A DNA stretch of 64,000 bases from an uncultured Bradyrhizobium sp. (GTDB taxonomy: Bacteria > Pseudomonadota > Alphaproteobacteria > Rhizobiales > Xanthobacteraceae). The stretch's first letter is position 1. Every line of letters starts with the position of its first letter. Below, piece after piece: positions 9,428-18,644 of the stretch. The DNA lies in the NCBI RefSeq assembly GCF_947648125.1, contig NZ_CANSMR010000003.1:248001-312000 (forward strand). The letters are read 5' to 3'. The notes under the pieces were generated by a model that did not search any database, had not been told where the DNA came from, and was given only the letters and a program-made list of their open reading frames with translations. Both the position numbers and the translations under genes were made by a program.

Positions 9428-10516
9428 TCAGCGCCCGGTCTGCCCGCGGTCGCGCAGAAAATGGTCGGCCAGAACGCAGGCCATCATGGCCTCCCCGACC
9501 GGCACCGCGCGGATGCCGACGCAGGGGTCGTGGCGGCCCTTGGTCAGGATGTCGGTGTCGGCGCCCTTGCGGTCCACGGTCCGGCGCGTGGTCAGGATCG
9601 AGGACGTCGGCTTGACCGCAAAGCGCACCACCACCGGCTGGCCCGTCGAGATGCCGCCGAGCACGCCGCCGGCATGGTTCGACAGGAAACGTGTTCCATT
9701 GTTGCCGGTCCGCATCTCGTCGGCGTTCTCTTCGCCTGACAGTTCGGCGGCGCCGAAGCCGGCGCCGATCTCGACGCCCTTGACGGCGTTGATGCTCATC
9801 ATCGCGGAAGCCAGATCGCTGTCGAGCTTGGCATAGATCGGCGCGCCGAGGCCGGCCGGCACGCCCTCGGCGACAACCTCGATGACGGCGCCGATCGAGG
9901 AGCCGCTCTTCCTGATGCCGTCGAGATAGCTTTCGAAGAACGCCGCCTTGTCCTTGTCGGGACAGAAGAACGGGTTGTTGGCGATCTCGTCCCAGTCCCA
10001 TTTCTCGCGATCGATCTTGTGCGGACCCATCTGCACCAGCGCGCCGCGCACCTTCACATCGGGCAGGACTTTTCGCGCGATCGCACCGGCCGCGACGCGG
10101 GTTGCGGTCTCGCGGGCGGAGGAGCGCCCACCGCCGCGATAGTCGCGCAGGCCGTATTTCGCCTCATAGGTGAAGTCGGCATGGCCAGGGCGGAACTTGT
10201 CCTTGATCTCGGAATAATCCTTCGAGCGCTGGTCGGTGTTCTCGATCAGGAGCGCGATCGGCGTGCCGGTCGTGACCTGCACGCCGCTCTCCGGATGCGC
10301 CATCACGCCGGACAGGATTTTCACCGCATCCGGCTCCTTGCGCTGGGTGGTGAAGCGCGACTGGCCGGGCCGTCGGCGGTCGAGGTCGTGCTGGATCTCC
10401 TCCACCGTCAGAGGGATCATCGGCGGACAGCCGTCCACCACGCAGCCGATCGCGACCCCATGGCTTTCGCCGAAGGTCGTGACGCGGAACATATGGCCGA
10501 AAGTATTGAAGGACAT
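9428..10516 (-). CDS. aroC: Chorismate synthase
   Basis: 362 residues, the normal bacterial length. It catalyses the last common step of aromatic biosynthesis, 5-enolpyruvylshikimate 3-phosphate to chorismate, using reduced FMN. Family motifs are in order: TTFGESHG near the N-terminus, [16 protein letters not shown] at about 48-63, the [17 protein letters not shown] segment at about 128-144, and [17 protein letters not shown] near 290. The ATG start at 10516 gives the usual [11 protein letters not shown]. The cyclase and transporter genes follow on the same strand after 50 bases; no functional link to them is evident. Confidence 0.97.
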   Translation of the reverse strand: MSFNTFGHMFRVTTFGESHGVAIGCVVDGCPPMIPLTVEEIQHDLDRRRPGQSRFTTQRKEPDAVKILSGVMAHPESGVQVTTGTPIALLIENTDQRSKDYSEIKDKFRPGHADFTYEAKYGLRDYRGGGRSSARETATRVAAGAIARKVLPDVKVRGALVQMGPHKIDREKWDWDEIANNPFFCPDKDKAAFFESYLDGIRKSGSSIGAVIEVVAEGVPAGLGAPIYAKLDSDLASAMMSINAVKGVEIGAGFGAAELSGEENADEMRTGNNGTRFLSNHAGGVLGGISTGQPVVVRFAVKPTSSILTTRRTVDRKGADTDILTKGRHDPCVGIRAVPVGEAMMACVLADHFLRDRGQTGR

Positions 10517-10590
10517 GGCGTGTCGTAACGCGCAGGGTCGGCAGCGTCAAACGGGTTTCATGGCCCCAAGTACGCGGCTGACCGGCGCCC

Positions 10591-11190
10591 TTAACTATAC
10601 TTCTGCAGGCCCGCCGCGCTGAACACGTAGACCGCGCCCTGCTCGATTGCGAGGTCGGCGGCCGAGGCCGGGGTCTCGAAGCCGAGCGCCACCATCAGCG
10701 CCCGCGCCGTGCCGCCATGTGCGACGGCGACCGTGTCCGACGTCACCGAGCCGTACCATTCGGTCATCCGCGCCTGCACCCCGACATAGCTCTCGCCGCC
10801 CTCCGGCGACACCGTCCACTTCTCGGCGAGGCGGCGGGCATACACGGCTGGGTCGGCGGCCTGCGCCTGCGCCAATGTCGAGCCTTCCCACGTCCCGTAG
10901 GCGATCTCGCGCAGCCGCGCGTCGAGGGCGTAGTCGCCCAGCGGCAGGCCAAGCTCGGTGCGCACCAGCTCCATGGTCGCGCGCGCCCGGAGCAGCGGGC
11001 TTGCGACGAACGGCAGCGTCGTCTTGTCACGGCCGTCGCGCGCCAGCAGATCGGCGAGGATGCGGCCGGCATGCGCCGCCTGGGCGCGGCCGCGCTCGTT
11101 GAGAGCAATATCCTGCACGCCCTGAAGCCGGCCTTCGGCGTTCCATGAGGTCTCGCCGTGGCGGATGTAGTAGATCGTTGGCACCGGCAT
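10591..11190 (-). CDS. Histidine phosphatase family protein (phosphoglycerate mutase-like)
   Basis: 199 residues. The phosphohistidine motif YIRHGETSWN (RHG at 10-12) opens the protein, LQGVQDIALNERGRAQA follows, and the second catalytic His is in VAVAHGGTARAL near residue 160. This is the branch of small, cofactor-independent-looking phosphatases (CobC/PhoE-like), not a certain glycolytic mutase. Substrate cannot be assigned. It is divergent from the sigma-factor gene, with about 170 bases between them. Confidence 0.88.
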   Translation of the reverse strand: MPVPTIYYIRHGETSWNAEGRLQGVQDIALNERGRAQAAHAGRILADLLARDGRDKTTLPFVASPLLRARATMELVRTELGLPLGDYALDARLREIAYGTWEGSTLAQAQAADPAVYARRLAEKWTVSPEGGESYVGVQARMTEWYGSVTSDTVAVAHGGTARALMVALGFETPASAADLAIEQGAVYVFSAAGLQKYS

Positions 11191-11364
11191 TCGCTTCGCA
11201 TTTTTCCGGCTCGGAGGTACACCAGCACTTTGGCCGGCGACAAGCCCAAATCGGCCGCCGCCGAGGCGCTATGCGCGCAGCTCGGCGCAACCGGAATAGC
11301 GACGCCGATAGGGTGTTATGTTGAGCAAGGCGGCTATCGCCGCGACCATCGAAGGCTGGGATGC

Positions 11365-11853
11365 ATGACCGCGTTTCGTCAAAGTGTCGAGGCCATGATT
11401 CCAGCGCTCCGCCGCTATGCGCGCGCGCTGGTGCGTGACTCGGATATCGCCGATGATTTGGTGCAGGACACGCTGGTGCGCGCGCTGCGCTCGGAGCGGC
11501 TGTTTCTCGGCGGCGACGTCAGGAGCTGGCTGTACACGATCCTGACCAATCTGAACAAGAACCGCAGGCGCTCGCTGGCGCGGCGGCCGGCCTTCATGCC
11601 GCTGCTCGACAACAATGCCGACGCCAGCGGCACCGAGGCCGAGGGACGCGACATCGAGCGCGCGCTGTCGACGCTGGTCGAGGAGCAACGCTCAGTGCTG
11701 CTGCTGGTGATGCTGGAGGGCATGAGCTACCGGGAGGTCGCCGATATCCAGGGCGTGCCGATCGGCACGGTGATGTCCCGCCTCGCCCGCGCGCGCGCCC
11801 ATGTGCGGGCCTCGATCGAGGGCCAGCGCCCGGCGCTGAGGCGGGTGAAATGA
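11365..11853 (+). CDS. ECF-family RNA polymerase sigma factor
   Basis: 162 residues. Region 2 is at about residues 10-75 (ARALVRDSDIADDLVQDTLVRAL, then GGDVRSWLYTILTNLNKN), and region 4 is at about 105-155 with the helix-turn-helix VADIQGVPIGTVMSRLARAR. There is no region 1.1 or 3, as in ECF sigma factors. The ATG at 11365 is chosen because it begins just before region 2. The adjacent downstream membrane protein is its probable anti-sigma factor. The regulon is unknown. Confidence 0.93.
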   Translation: MTAFRQSVEAMIPALRRYARALVRDSDIADDLVQDTLVRALRSERLFLGGDVRSWLYTILTNLNKNRRRSLARRPAFMPLLDNNADASGTEAEGRDIERALSTLVEEQRSVLLLVMLEGMSYREVADIQGVPIGTVMSRLARARAHVRASIEGQRPALRRVK

Positions 11854-11920
11854 TAATGTGCGCGATGACAGGTGTTACGCATGAACGTTTTTCGAACAAG
11901 ATTTGGCAGAGACAATTGAT

Positions 11921-12685
11921 ATGACCAACCCGAATATCCCCGTCACCGAAGACGAGCTGCACGCCTACGTCGACAACGAGCTGCCGGCCGAACGCCGCGG
12001 CGATGTCGAGGCGTGGCTCGCCGCGCATCCCGACGATGCGGCGCGGGTGCAGTCATGGCGTGCGATGGCCGAGACATTGCATGCGCGCTACGACACGGTG
12101 CTGGACGAGGCGGTGCCGAAGCGGCTCGAGCTCGAGCGGCTGGTGCGCCAGCCGCGCCGCTGGGTCTATGGCGCGGTGGCGGCGACGCTGATGGCCTTCA
12201 TCGCCGGCGGCGGCGTCGGCTGGATCGCGCGCGGCGCCTCGGCAACGCCGTCGACCTTCCAGAGCTTCACGCTCGATGCGCTGGATGCGCACCGCCTCTA
12301 CGTGGTCGAGGTCCGTCACCCCGTCGAGGTGCCCGGCAGCGAGCGCGATCATCTGCAGCAATGGCTGACCAAGCGCTGCGGCTGGGACGTCCGCGCACCC
12401 GACCTCACCGGGCTGAAGCTGGTCGGCGGCCGCCTGCTGCCGGGGCCGAGCGGGCCGGCGTCGTTCCTGATGTATGAGAGCACGTCCGGCGAGCGCTTCA
12501 CGGTCTACACCGCCAAGGCGAAAACCGAGGCGACCCAGATGCGCTATGCCGTGCAGGGCAGCGACGGCGCGCTGTTCTGGGCCGATCGCGGCGTCGCCTA
12601 TGTCGTCAGCGGCGGCACCGACCGCACCCGCCTGACCCAGGTCGCGCAGGCCGTCTACGATCAGATGGAGAAGAACGGCGGCTGA
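11921..12685 (+). CDS. Probable transmembrane anti-sigma factor
   Basis: 254 residues. The N-terminal cytoplasmic part (DELHAYVDNELPAERRGDVEAWLAAHPDDAARV, here described by its first and last parts) looks like the anti-sigma binding helices seen in RskA-like and ChrR-like proteins. A single membrane helix is at about residues 84-105. The periplasmic C-terminal half may sense envelope stress. The HxxxCxxC zinc motif of ZAS anti-sigma factors is absent; only the His of ELHAYVD remains. It starts 67 bases after the sigma gene. An in-frame TTG at 11903 is possible, but ATG 11921 is preferred. Confidence 0.82.
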   Translation: MTNPNIPVTEDELHAYVDNELPAERRGDVEAWLAAHPDDAARVQSWRAMAETLHARYDTVLDEAVPKRLELERLVRQPRRWVYGAVAATLMAFIAGGGVGWIARGASATPSTFQSFTLDALDAHRLYVVEVRHPVEVPGSERDHLQQWLTKRCGWDVRAPDLTGLKLVGGRLLPGPSGPASFLMYESTSGERFTVYTAKAKTEATQMRYAVQGSDGALFWADRGVAYVVSGGTDRTRLTQVAQAVYDQMEKNGG

Positions 12686-13074
12686 CCTTCCGTAAATCTA
12701 CGGGAGATCAGCCGCCGACCTTGTGCCGTTTCGAGTAAGTGAATCCAGCCTCACTCGGCGTCCCAATTCCGACATTGAAAATTTCGATTCGCGTCATGGA
12801 CGCGTCTCATTGTCGTACCGGATGCTCACGCGAAGATGATCTGCGCCCGATCCGCCGATCGGCGCACGCGGCCTCGATTGGGGTTTTGTGTACCGCGCTG
12901 GTCCCCCTCTCGAGGCCGCACTCTTTTTCCGCAGTCCGATCTGCACGCCGCAGATTGAGACCTCGGACGGCCGGTCATCCTTTGACGCCCTCGCAATGCC
13001 GGCGTCTACCCCGATAGAGTCCGGGGTAGTGCAGTTTCGCGTCTTTTGCGTCTTTTGGGGCGCGTTCTCGGCGG
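12686..13074. other. Intergenic region without a recognisable gene
   Basis: 389 bases between the convergent anti-sigma and DnaJ-class genes. The only clear structure is an 8-base perfect stem CTACCCCG (13006-13013) / CGGGGTAG (13022-13029), followed by a directly repeated GCGTCTTTT at about 13037-13055. Open frames on both strands have no ribosome-binding site and low-complexity content. It could be a decayed gene or a repeat element, but I cannot support either. Confidence 0.5.
13006..13055 (+). terminator. Possible terminator downstream of the anti-sigma gene
   Basis: An 8-bp stem with an 8-base loop at 13006-13029 is followed by two T-rich GCGTCTTTT repeats. The hairpin lies far (about 320 bases) from the anti-sigma stop and close to the DnaJ-class stop, so its assignment is weak. 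Confidence 0.3.
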
Positions 13075-14040
13075 TCAGCCGAGATCGCTGCGCGGATTGT
13101 AGGGATTTCGCTCCCGCCACGTCTGCATCAATGCCTCAAGCTCGGCATCGTTCCCGTCGGGCAGGATGATGCGGGTCGTGACGTAGAGGTCGCCAACAGC
13201 CCCCGCCTTCGACAGCCCCTTGCCCTTGAGGCGGAAGGTACGGCCGCTGGAGGTGTTCTTCGGGATCGACAGTTCGACCGCGCTGCCGAGCGTCGGCACA
13301 CGGACCTTGCCGCCCAGCACCGCCTCGTAGAGGGTCACAGGCAGATCGATCCGGAGATCGTTGCCGTCGACCTTGAAGAACGGATGCGGCGCGATCGAGA
13401 TCGTGATCAGCAGGTCGCCGGGCGGATGGCCTTGCGCGGTGTCGCCCTGCCCCTTCAGCCGAATCTGCTGGCCCGCGGTGACGCCGGGCGGAATCTTGAC
13501 GTTGAGCTCACGGCCGGTCGGCAGGCGCACGCGCTTGTCGCCGCCCCCAGCCGATTCCTCCAGCGACACTGTCATGGCGACCGAAAGATCGAGGTCGACG
13601 CCGACCCCGCCGCCTTCAAATTCAAACGGGTTGGCCCGCCCCCCGCGCGCGCCACCGCCGCCACGCGCGGCGTTGCCGAACATGCTGTTGAGGATGTCCT
13701 CGAAGCTGCCACCGCCCATACCGCCGCCGGGGCCGGGGCCACTGCGGAAGCTGTACTCGAAGCCGCCGGGACCGGCACGGCCGCCGGCGCCGCCACCAGG
13801 GAAGCCCTGGAAGCGCGGCTTGCCGTCGGCATCGATCTCGCCGCGGTCGAACTGCTTGCGCTTGTCCTCGTCGCCGACGATCTCGTTGGCTGTGTTGATC
13901 TCCGCAAAGCGGGCGGCCGCCTTCGGGTCGTTCTTGTTGTTGTCAGGGTGATGCTTCTTGGCGAGCTTGCGATAGGCGCTCTTGATCGTCGCAGCGCTGG
14001 CGCTCCGCTGCACCCCCAAGACCTCATAGGGGTCGCGCAT
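13075..14040 (-). CDS. DnaJ C-terminal-domain chaperone, CbpA type
   Basis: 321 residues. An N-terminal J domain has HPD at 31-33 and the QFDRG segment, followed by a Gly/Phe-rich linker at about 75-125 and a two-part DnaJ C-terminal substrate-binding domain. The cysteine-rich zinc finger of DnaJ proper is missing (no CxxCxGxG), so it belongs to the type II/CbpA class. It would stimulate a DnaK-type ATPase. It stands alone; no dnaK or grpE is in the window. Confidence 0.93.
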   Translation of the reverse strand: MRDPYEVLGVQRSASAATIKSAYRKLAKKHHPDNNKNDPKAAARFAEINTANEIVGDEDKRKQFDRGEIDADGKPRFQGFPGGGAGGRAGPGGFEYSFRSGPGPGGGMGGGSFEDILNSMFGNAARGGGGARGGRANPFEFEGGGVGVDLDLSVAMTVSLEESAGGGDKRVRLPTGRELNVKIPPGVTAGQQIRLKGQGDTAQGHPPGDLLITISIAPHPFFKVDGNDLRIDLPVTLYEAVLGGKVRVPTLGSAVELSIPKNTSSGRTFRLKGKGLSKAGAVGDLYVTTRIILPDGNDAELEALMQTWRERNPYNPRSDLG

Positions 14041-14164
14041 CCGTCACGTCTCCTTCACGGGAAAATCAGTTTTGGCCGGGAACCCATCCGGGGCCACTTT
14101 GCCTTCATGTGGGGGCTCAGTGGCATTTTTGCAACTAGATCGGGACCGGGTATCAGCCGGAACT

Positions 14165-14707
14165 TCAGGACTTGCTCCAAGGCTTCAGGCTCTGGATCTG
14201 CCACCGCCCCTGTCCAGCCTTGCAAGCGGCGCCCTGGAGCCAAGTCTCGGTAGCTCTATTAACATAGCTGGCGAGAAAGTCCCGGCACGTCTTGCCGTCC
14301 TCGCCCGAATAGGCCTGGGCCAACGGCGTCACCGAGCCCCGCGCGCCGGTCTGGGGATTTTCCCAGGGCTGGCTGGAATCCTTGTCGCCCTTGGTCAGCA
14401 CGTCGGAGGCGGCGTTGCGGGCAAAGGCGAGATCGCTTTCGGTCGGCATCACCGCATTGACCTGGGTCGGGCTGATCGAGCCCGTCACATCCTTGTCGTC
14501 CATCTTGGCGAAAGCATCGGTGCGCGACAGGCTGCAGCCGCTTGCGCCGACGCCGATCAGGATCAAGGTCACCACCGCGCCCGCAGGGTGGATCGCCGAT
14601 AGGCCAACGCGCCCCCATGCCCTATATAGGGCTAGAAGCGCGCTCTCGGACGCGGGCGAATGCAAATCGGGACTCCTGACATGACCGACACGACCTCCAT
14701 CAAACAC
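14165..14707 (-). CDS. RT0821/Lpp0805-like surface lipoprotein
   Basis: Up to 180 residues. A hydrophobic stretch ending in a lipobox-like [10 protein letters not shown] indicates a lipoprotein; the mature part is short, with one later pair of cysteines, and ends in the conserved [19 protein letters not shown]. It resembles the RT0821/Lpp0805 surface-antigen family of rickettsiae and rhizobia. The start is uncertain: the most upstream candidate is GTG 14707, which would overlap the divergent pdxH gene by about 27 bases; TTG 14665 and GTG 14575 are alternatives. The C-terminal two-thirds is the securely identified part. Confidence 0.65.
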   Translation of the reverse strand: MFDGGRVGHVRSPDLHSPASESALLALYRAWGRVGLSAIHPAGAVVTLILIGVGASGCSLSRTDAFAKMDDKDVTGSISPTQVNAVMPTESDLAFARNAASDVLTKGDKDSSQPWENPQTGARGSVTPLAQAYSGEDGKTCRDFLASYVNRATETWLQGAACKAGQGRWQIQSLKPWSKS

Positions 14708-15322
14708 CCGGCACCGTTAACATCGGGTGATTTCACCGCAGCGGAGGAGCCCTTCGCCCTGTTCGGTGAATGGTTTGCGGAAGCGGTCAAGTCCGAGCCG
14801 AACGATCCGAACGCGATGGCGCTCGCAACTGTCGATGCCGACGGGCTGCCCGACGTGCGGATGGTGCTGATGAAGGGCTTCGATGCCGACGGCTTCGTGT
14901 TCTATAGCCACATTGCCAGCGCCAAGGGCCGCGAATTGGCCGCAAATCCTAAGGCCGCTTTACTGTTTCACTGGAAATCGCTGCGCCGCCAGGTGCGCAT
15001 CCGCGGGCCGGTGACGCCGGTGACGGATGCCGAGGCCGACGCCTATTTCGCCACGCGGCCGAAGCAGGCGCAGATCGGCGCCTGGGCCAGCAAGCAATCG
15101 CAGCCGCTGGAGAGCCGCTTCGCCTTCGAGCAGGCGATCGCCAAGGCCGGCGCGAAATACGTGATCGGCGAGGTACCGCGTCCGCCGGGCTGGAGCGGCT
15201 GGCGGATCACGCCGCAGCGCATCGAGTTCTGGCACGACCGCCCGTACCGCCTGCACGACCGCATCGAATTCCGCCGCGACGGCGCCGGCAGCGCATGGTC
15301 GAAGGTGCGGCTCTATCCGTGA
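14681..15322 (+). CDS. pdxH: Pyridoxamine 5'-phosphate oxidase
   Basis: 213 residues, the normal length. The FMN enzyme oxidises pyridoxine or pyridoxamine 5'-phosphate to pyridoxal 5'-phosphate in B6 synthesis and salvage. Motifs seen: [21 protein letters not shown] near 48-68, the [13 protein letters not shown] segment and [16 protein letters not shown] with FMN-phosphate-binding residues, and the C-terminal [19 protein letters not shown] 14681 is preferred over ATG 14660, which would only add seven residues. The window also has dxs, whose product feeds B6 synthesis, but the two genes are not linked. Confidence 0.95.
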   Translation: MTDTTSIKHPAPLTSGDFTAAEEPFALFGEWFAEAVKSEPNDPNAMALATVDADGLPDVRMVLMKGFDADGFVFYSHIASAKGRELAANPKAALLFHWKSLRRQVRIRGPVTPVTDAEADAYFATRPKQAQIGAWASKQSQPLESRFAFEQAIAKAGAKYVIGEVPRPPGWSGWRITPQRIEFWHDRPYRLHDRIEFRRDGAGSAWSKVRLYP

Positions 15323-15359
15323 TGACGACAGCTTAGAAGACGCCAACCTGAAAGACACC

Positions 15360-16112
15360 ATGTCCCCTCCTTCCAACGCGCCGCGCCGTACCCTGCTCCT
15401 GACCGGTGCCAGCCGCGGCATCGGTCACGCCACCGCGATCCGGTTTGCTTCCGCCGGCTGGCGCGTCATCACCTGCTCACGGCATGCATTTCCGGAAGTC
15501 TGCCCCTGGGGCGCTGGACCGGAAGATCACATCGAGGTCGATTTCGGCGATCATGACGACACGGTTCGCGCGATCAGCGAGATCCGCAAACGGTTGGTGA
15601 ACGACGAGTTGCACGCGCTCGTCAACAATGCCGCGATCTCGCCGAAGGGGGCGGGCGGCGCGCGGCTCGGGACCATGGACACCGATATCGAGACATGGCT
15701 GCACGTGTTCCGCGTCAACTTCTTCGCGCCCATCATGCTGGCCCGCGGGCTGATTGATGAACTCAAGCACGCCAGGGGCGCGGTGGTGAACGTCACCTCG
15801 ATCGCCGGCTCGCGCGTGCATCCGTTCGCCGGCGTTGCCTATGCGACCTCGAAAGCCGCGCTGGCATCGCTGACGCGGGAAATGGCATCCGACTTCGGCC
15901 GCGTCGGTGTCCGCGTCAACTCGATCGCACCGGGCGAGATCGACACTTCGATCCTGTCGCCGGGCACCGAGAAGATCGTCGATCAGCAAATCCCGATGCA
16001 TCGCCTCGGCACCCCGGACGAGGTCGCCAAGATCATTTACGTTCTCTGTACGGAGACCAGCTCTTACGTGAACGGTGCGGAAATCCACATTAACGGTGGC
16101 CAGCACGTCTGA
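15360..16112 (+). CDS. Short-chain dehydrogenase/reductase
   Basis: 250 residues. The Rossmann motif TGASRGIG is at residues 15-22, the NNAA motif near 89-92, and the catalytic triad Ser147, Tyr161 and Lys165 lies in VTSIAG and YATSK. The C-terminal NGAEIHINGG is typical. It is a classical SDR of unknown substrate. It follows pdxH by 37 bases on the same strand and may be co-transcribed. Asp61 region (EVDFGDHDD) is the cofactor-adjacent loop; NAD versus NADP preference is not clear. Confidence 0.9.
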   Translation: MSPPSNAPRRTLLLTGASRGIGHATAIRFASAGWRVITCSRHAFPEVCPWGAGPEDHIEVDFGDHDDTVRAISEIRKRLVNDELHALVNNAAISPKGAGGARLGTMDTDIETWLHVFRVNFFAPIMLARGLIDELKHARGAVVNVTSIAGSRVHPFAGVAYATSKAALASLTREMASDFGRVGVRVNSIAPGEIDTSILSPGTEKIVDQQIPMHRLGTPDEVAKIIYVLCTETSSYVNGAEIHINGGQHV

Positions 16113-16250
16113 GCTTTGGCTTGGATGGGAATCTAGGGGGAAAGAGGTTCGAGGCGATCCCGGCCGCCGCCGCGGCCGTACTCCAGGGATTGCTTCGATT
16201 GCAGGCGTAACGACGCAGACGAGGCTTCTGCCTCCAATAGGCCTCAGCCT

Positions 16251-16472
16251 CTAGTCGGCGTAGAACCGGCGAGACTTCTTCTCAAACGGCTGCAGCGCGA
16301 TGTCATTCAACGCGCTGGAGCATTCGTCTTCGTCCTCGCCATCCAACATCGCAGCGCCACAGTAACGGCAAAGTCTCGGCGAGATCGCCTGCACCTTGCC
16401 TGCTGCGCGGTCCTGTTGATAGCGCGCAAAGTCGATGACGTTACGCCGTGGCGTTATGATCTTCTCAACCAT
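16251..16472 (-). CDS. Small zinc-ribbon-like protein
   Basis: 73 residues. The only recognisable feature is CRYCGAAM at about 35-42 with one further cysteine (DECSS) about ten residues later, which resembles half or a degenerate zinc ribbon. The N-terminus is basic and the protein ends KKSRRFYAD. It looks like a true gene because GGAGGACAGCA sits directly before the ATG at 16472. Function unknown; a nucleic-acid or protein-binding adaptor is a guess. Confidence 0.7.
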   Translation of the reverse strand: MVEKIITPRRNVIDFARYQQDRAAGKVQAISPRLCRYCGAAMLDGEDEDECSSALNDIALQPFEKKSRRFYAD

Positions 16473-16603
16473 TGCTGTCCTCCGGCTTCGAGGCGGGCGT
16501 TATCGCAGACAAGTTTCGCCCAAACGTTCAGCGTAACGCTCAAATTTTAGCAGAGGAAATAAGGCAGAAAACGCGTCCCAAAACGCGACGTGTGGAACCA
16601 GTG

Positions 16604-17581
16604 CTACAGCCACTTTTTCCACTTGAAGATCCAGTACGGCACGACCGCCGCGATCAGCATCAGCACCAGTGCGTACGGATAGCCGTGCGCCCATTCGAGT
16701 TCCGGCATTGCCTTGAAATTCATGCCGTAGACCGAAGCAATCAGCGTCGGCGGCATCAGCACCACCGCCATCACCGAGAACAGCTTGATGATGTTGTTCT
16801 GTTCCAGATTGACCACGCCGAGCATGGCGTCGAGCACAAAGGTGATCTTGTTGGAGAGATAGGAAGCGTGGTCGGTCAGTGAGGCCACGTCGCGCTGCAT
16901 GGTCTTGAGTTGCTCGCGCATGTCCTTGGACCATTTCACGCCTTCTACGATCGCCGAAAGGAACGTGACGAGGCGGCCGATTGAGACCAGGCTTTCACGG
17001 ACTTTCGAGGTCAGGTCGCCCTTGCGGCCGATCGCGATCAGGATTTGCGAATATTGCTTGGCGTGGCCGTGGCGCTGGCTCTCCGGCTCGAAGATGTCGT
17101 GGGAGACCTGGTCGATGTCGGCGCCGCAGCGCTCCAGGAGGTCGGCGCAGCGGTCGATCACCGCATCCAGCAGTTCCATCAGCACCTGCTCGCCGGTGAG
17201 ACCGGGCGCACAGGAGCGCGCCAGCTTGTTCTCGACCAGCGCAAACGGCTTCGGCAGGTCGTAGCGCACCGTGACCAGCCGATGGCTGGTCAGAATGAAA
17301 GTGACCGCCGTGGTGCGCGGCATGTCCGTGTCAGACTGGCACATCAGCGTCGCGGTCATGTAGCGCGCGCTGTTCTCGATATAGAGCCGGCTGGAGATCT
17401 CGATCTCCTGCATGTCTTCCCGGGTCGGAACCGCGATCCCCGCGAGCTTCTCGACGGCCCGGTCCTCCTCGACGGTCGGGTTCACCAGATCGACCCAGAC
17501 CGCACCCTCCGGCAGCGCGCCGAGGTCGGTGACGGCAGCCTTCTTGAGGGAGAAATCGGAGGGAACGAACACCGACAGCAT
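16604..17581 (-). CDS. corA: CorA-type magnesium/divalent cation transporter
   Basis: 325 residues from ATG 17581 (GGAG six bases upstream; a GTG one codon earlier is less likely). The cytoplasmic alpha/beta funnel covers residues 1-260, then two membrane helices with the signature YGMNF at the periplasmic mouth of the first, and a second helix ending in the basic KWKKWL. CorA forms a pentameric Mg2+ channel in the inner membrane. No regulatory leader is visible. It is divergent from the L,D-transpeptidase gene over a 360-base gap. Confidence 0.94.
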   Translation of the reverse strand: MLSVFVPSDFSLKKAAVTDLGALPEGAVWVDLVNPTVEEDRAVEKLAGIAVPTREDMQEIEISSRLYIENSARYMTATLMCQSDTDMPRTTAVTFILTSHRLVTVRYDLPKPFALVENKLARSCAPGLTGEQVLMELLDAVIDRCADLLERCGADIDQVSHDIFEPESQRHGHAKQYSQILIAIGRKGDLTSKVRESLVSIGRLVTFLSAIVEGVKWSKDMREQLKTMQRDVASLTDHASYLSNKITFVLDAMLGVVNLEQNNIIKLFSVMAVVLMPPTLIASVYGMNFKAMPELEWAHGYPYALVLMLIAAVVPYWIFKWKKWL

Positions 17582-17943
17582 CACGAACTCCGAGACACAG
17601 GATTGGAAACAGGGCTGGCAGGACCCGTCGACTTAGCGCGATTCTGGCTGGCGCTTCATGACCGGGCGATTAACCGGACATCCACCTTTGTGGCGGCCAT
17701 GCGGCGGTGAATGTGACGTTGAAGCGGCTTCGATTGAACAACCGTTGCCTGTTTGCACAAAAACTGGCCCCACACCAGAAGACTTGCGGCAAAAAAGCCA
17801 CAGGCGACGTCCCGCGATGCGGGAAAGGCATCTAAAGTCTGGGAATAAAGGCACGTTTCGGCAATAATGCCGTTCATGGAATCGTGGCGTTTAGGGCGTA
17901 ATCGTGGCGCTTTGAGACGCGGATTTTCGATTGGAACTTAATC
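17582..17943. other. Divergent promoter region, corA / L,D-transpeptidase
   Basis: About 360 bases without a convincing gene. A 10-base direct repeat AATCGTGGCG occurs at 17880-17889 and 17900-17909 (20-base period, two helical turns), just upstream of the transpeptidase start. A small hairpin CGGCA-ATAA-TGCCG lies near 17860. These could be regulator-binding elements, but no known motif was recognised. Confidence 0.4.
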
Positions 17944-18621
17944 ATGTCGTCGTTCAAAGTTACCTTTGGGATCCTGGCCGCAGGCCTGATGTTGTCGGGT
18001 TGCATGCAGGCCACGACCTATGAGGCCACCAACACCGCCGCCTTCAAGCCGCATGACAAGGAACTGCTGGCCAAGACCACCTACGTCAAGACGCCGGTGG
18101 CCGAGCCGTTCCGCCGCGCCATCGTCGAATATCACCGCAAGGAAGCCCCCGGCTCCATCGTGGTCGATTCCGACAACCATTACCTCTACTACGTGATGAA
18201 CGACGGCAAGGCGATCCGCTACGGCATCACCGTTGGCGAAGAAGCCATGGCCTGGTCCGGCATTGCCAAGGTCGGCAGCATGACCGAATGGCCGGCCTGG
18301 CACCCCACCCCCGGCGAAATCTCGCGCCTCGGCGTTCCGACCTTCGTGGCACCCGGCCCGGACAATCCGATGGGCTCGCGCGCGATGTACCTCTACTCGG
18401 GCGGCAAGGACACGCTGTTCCGCATCCATGGCACCAACCAGCCGGAATACATCGGCTCGTCGATCTCCTCGGGCTGCATCCGCATGACCAATGAGGACGT
18501 CATCGACCTCTACAACCGCGTCAAGCTCGGCACCATCGTCGTGGTGCTGGAGCCGAAGCACGGCGACTCGCCCTACAAGCCGCAGATGGCGCTGCAGGGC
18601 GGCGGCAACGTCCCCTACTAA
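17944..18621 (+). CDS. L,D-transpeptidase (YkuD family) lipoprotein
   Basis: 225 residues. A short signal peptide ends in the lipobox LSGC with Cys20, so the enzyme is probably lipid-anchored. The YkuD catalytic domain runs from about 70 to 205 and shows HGTN (His162) and the catalytic SSGCIRM with Cys178. Such enzymes cross-link peptidoglycan stems or attach outer-membrane proteins to them; in rhizobia some L,D-transpeptidases attach beta-barrel proteins to peptidoglycan. The start is ATG 17944 with GGA upstream. A strong terminator follows 30 bases after the stop. Confidence 0.93.
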   Translation: MSSFKVTFGILAAGLMLSGCMQATTYEATNTAAFKPHDKELLAKTTYVKTPVAEPFRRAIVEYHRKEAPGSIVVDSDNHYLYYVMNDGKAIRYGITVGEEAMAWSGIAKVGSMTEWPAWHPTPGEISRLGVPTFVAPGPDNPMGSRAMYLYSGGKDTLFRIHGTNQPEYIGSSISSGCIRMTNEDVIDLYNRVKLGTIVVVLEPKHGDSPYKPQMALQGGGNVPY

Positions 18622-18644
18622 TCCCAATCACGTCGCAATCGCGA

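Noticed and set aside
11293-11317. GGAAT-N17-GTT as an EcfG promoter for the ECF sigma gene
   Set aside because: The -35 differs at its most conserved base and the -10 is incomplete; not better than chance.
12794-13169. Small overlapping frames in the region between the anti-sigma and DnaJ-class genes
   Set aside because: No ribosome-binding site and no recognisable domain on either strand; they could belong to a repeated or decayed element.
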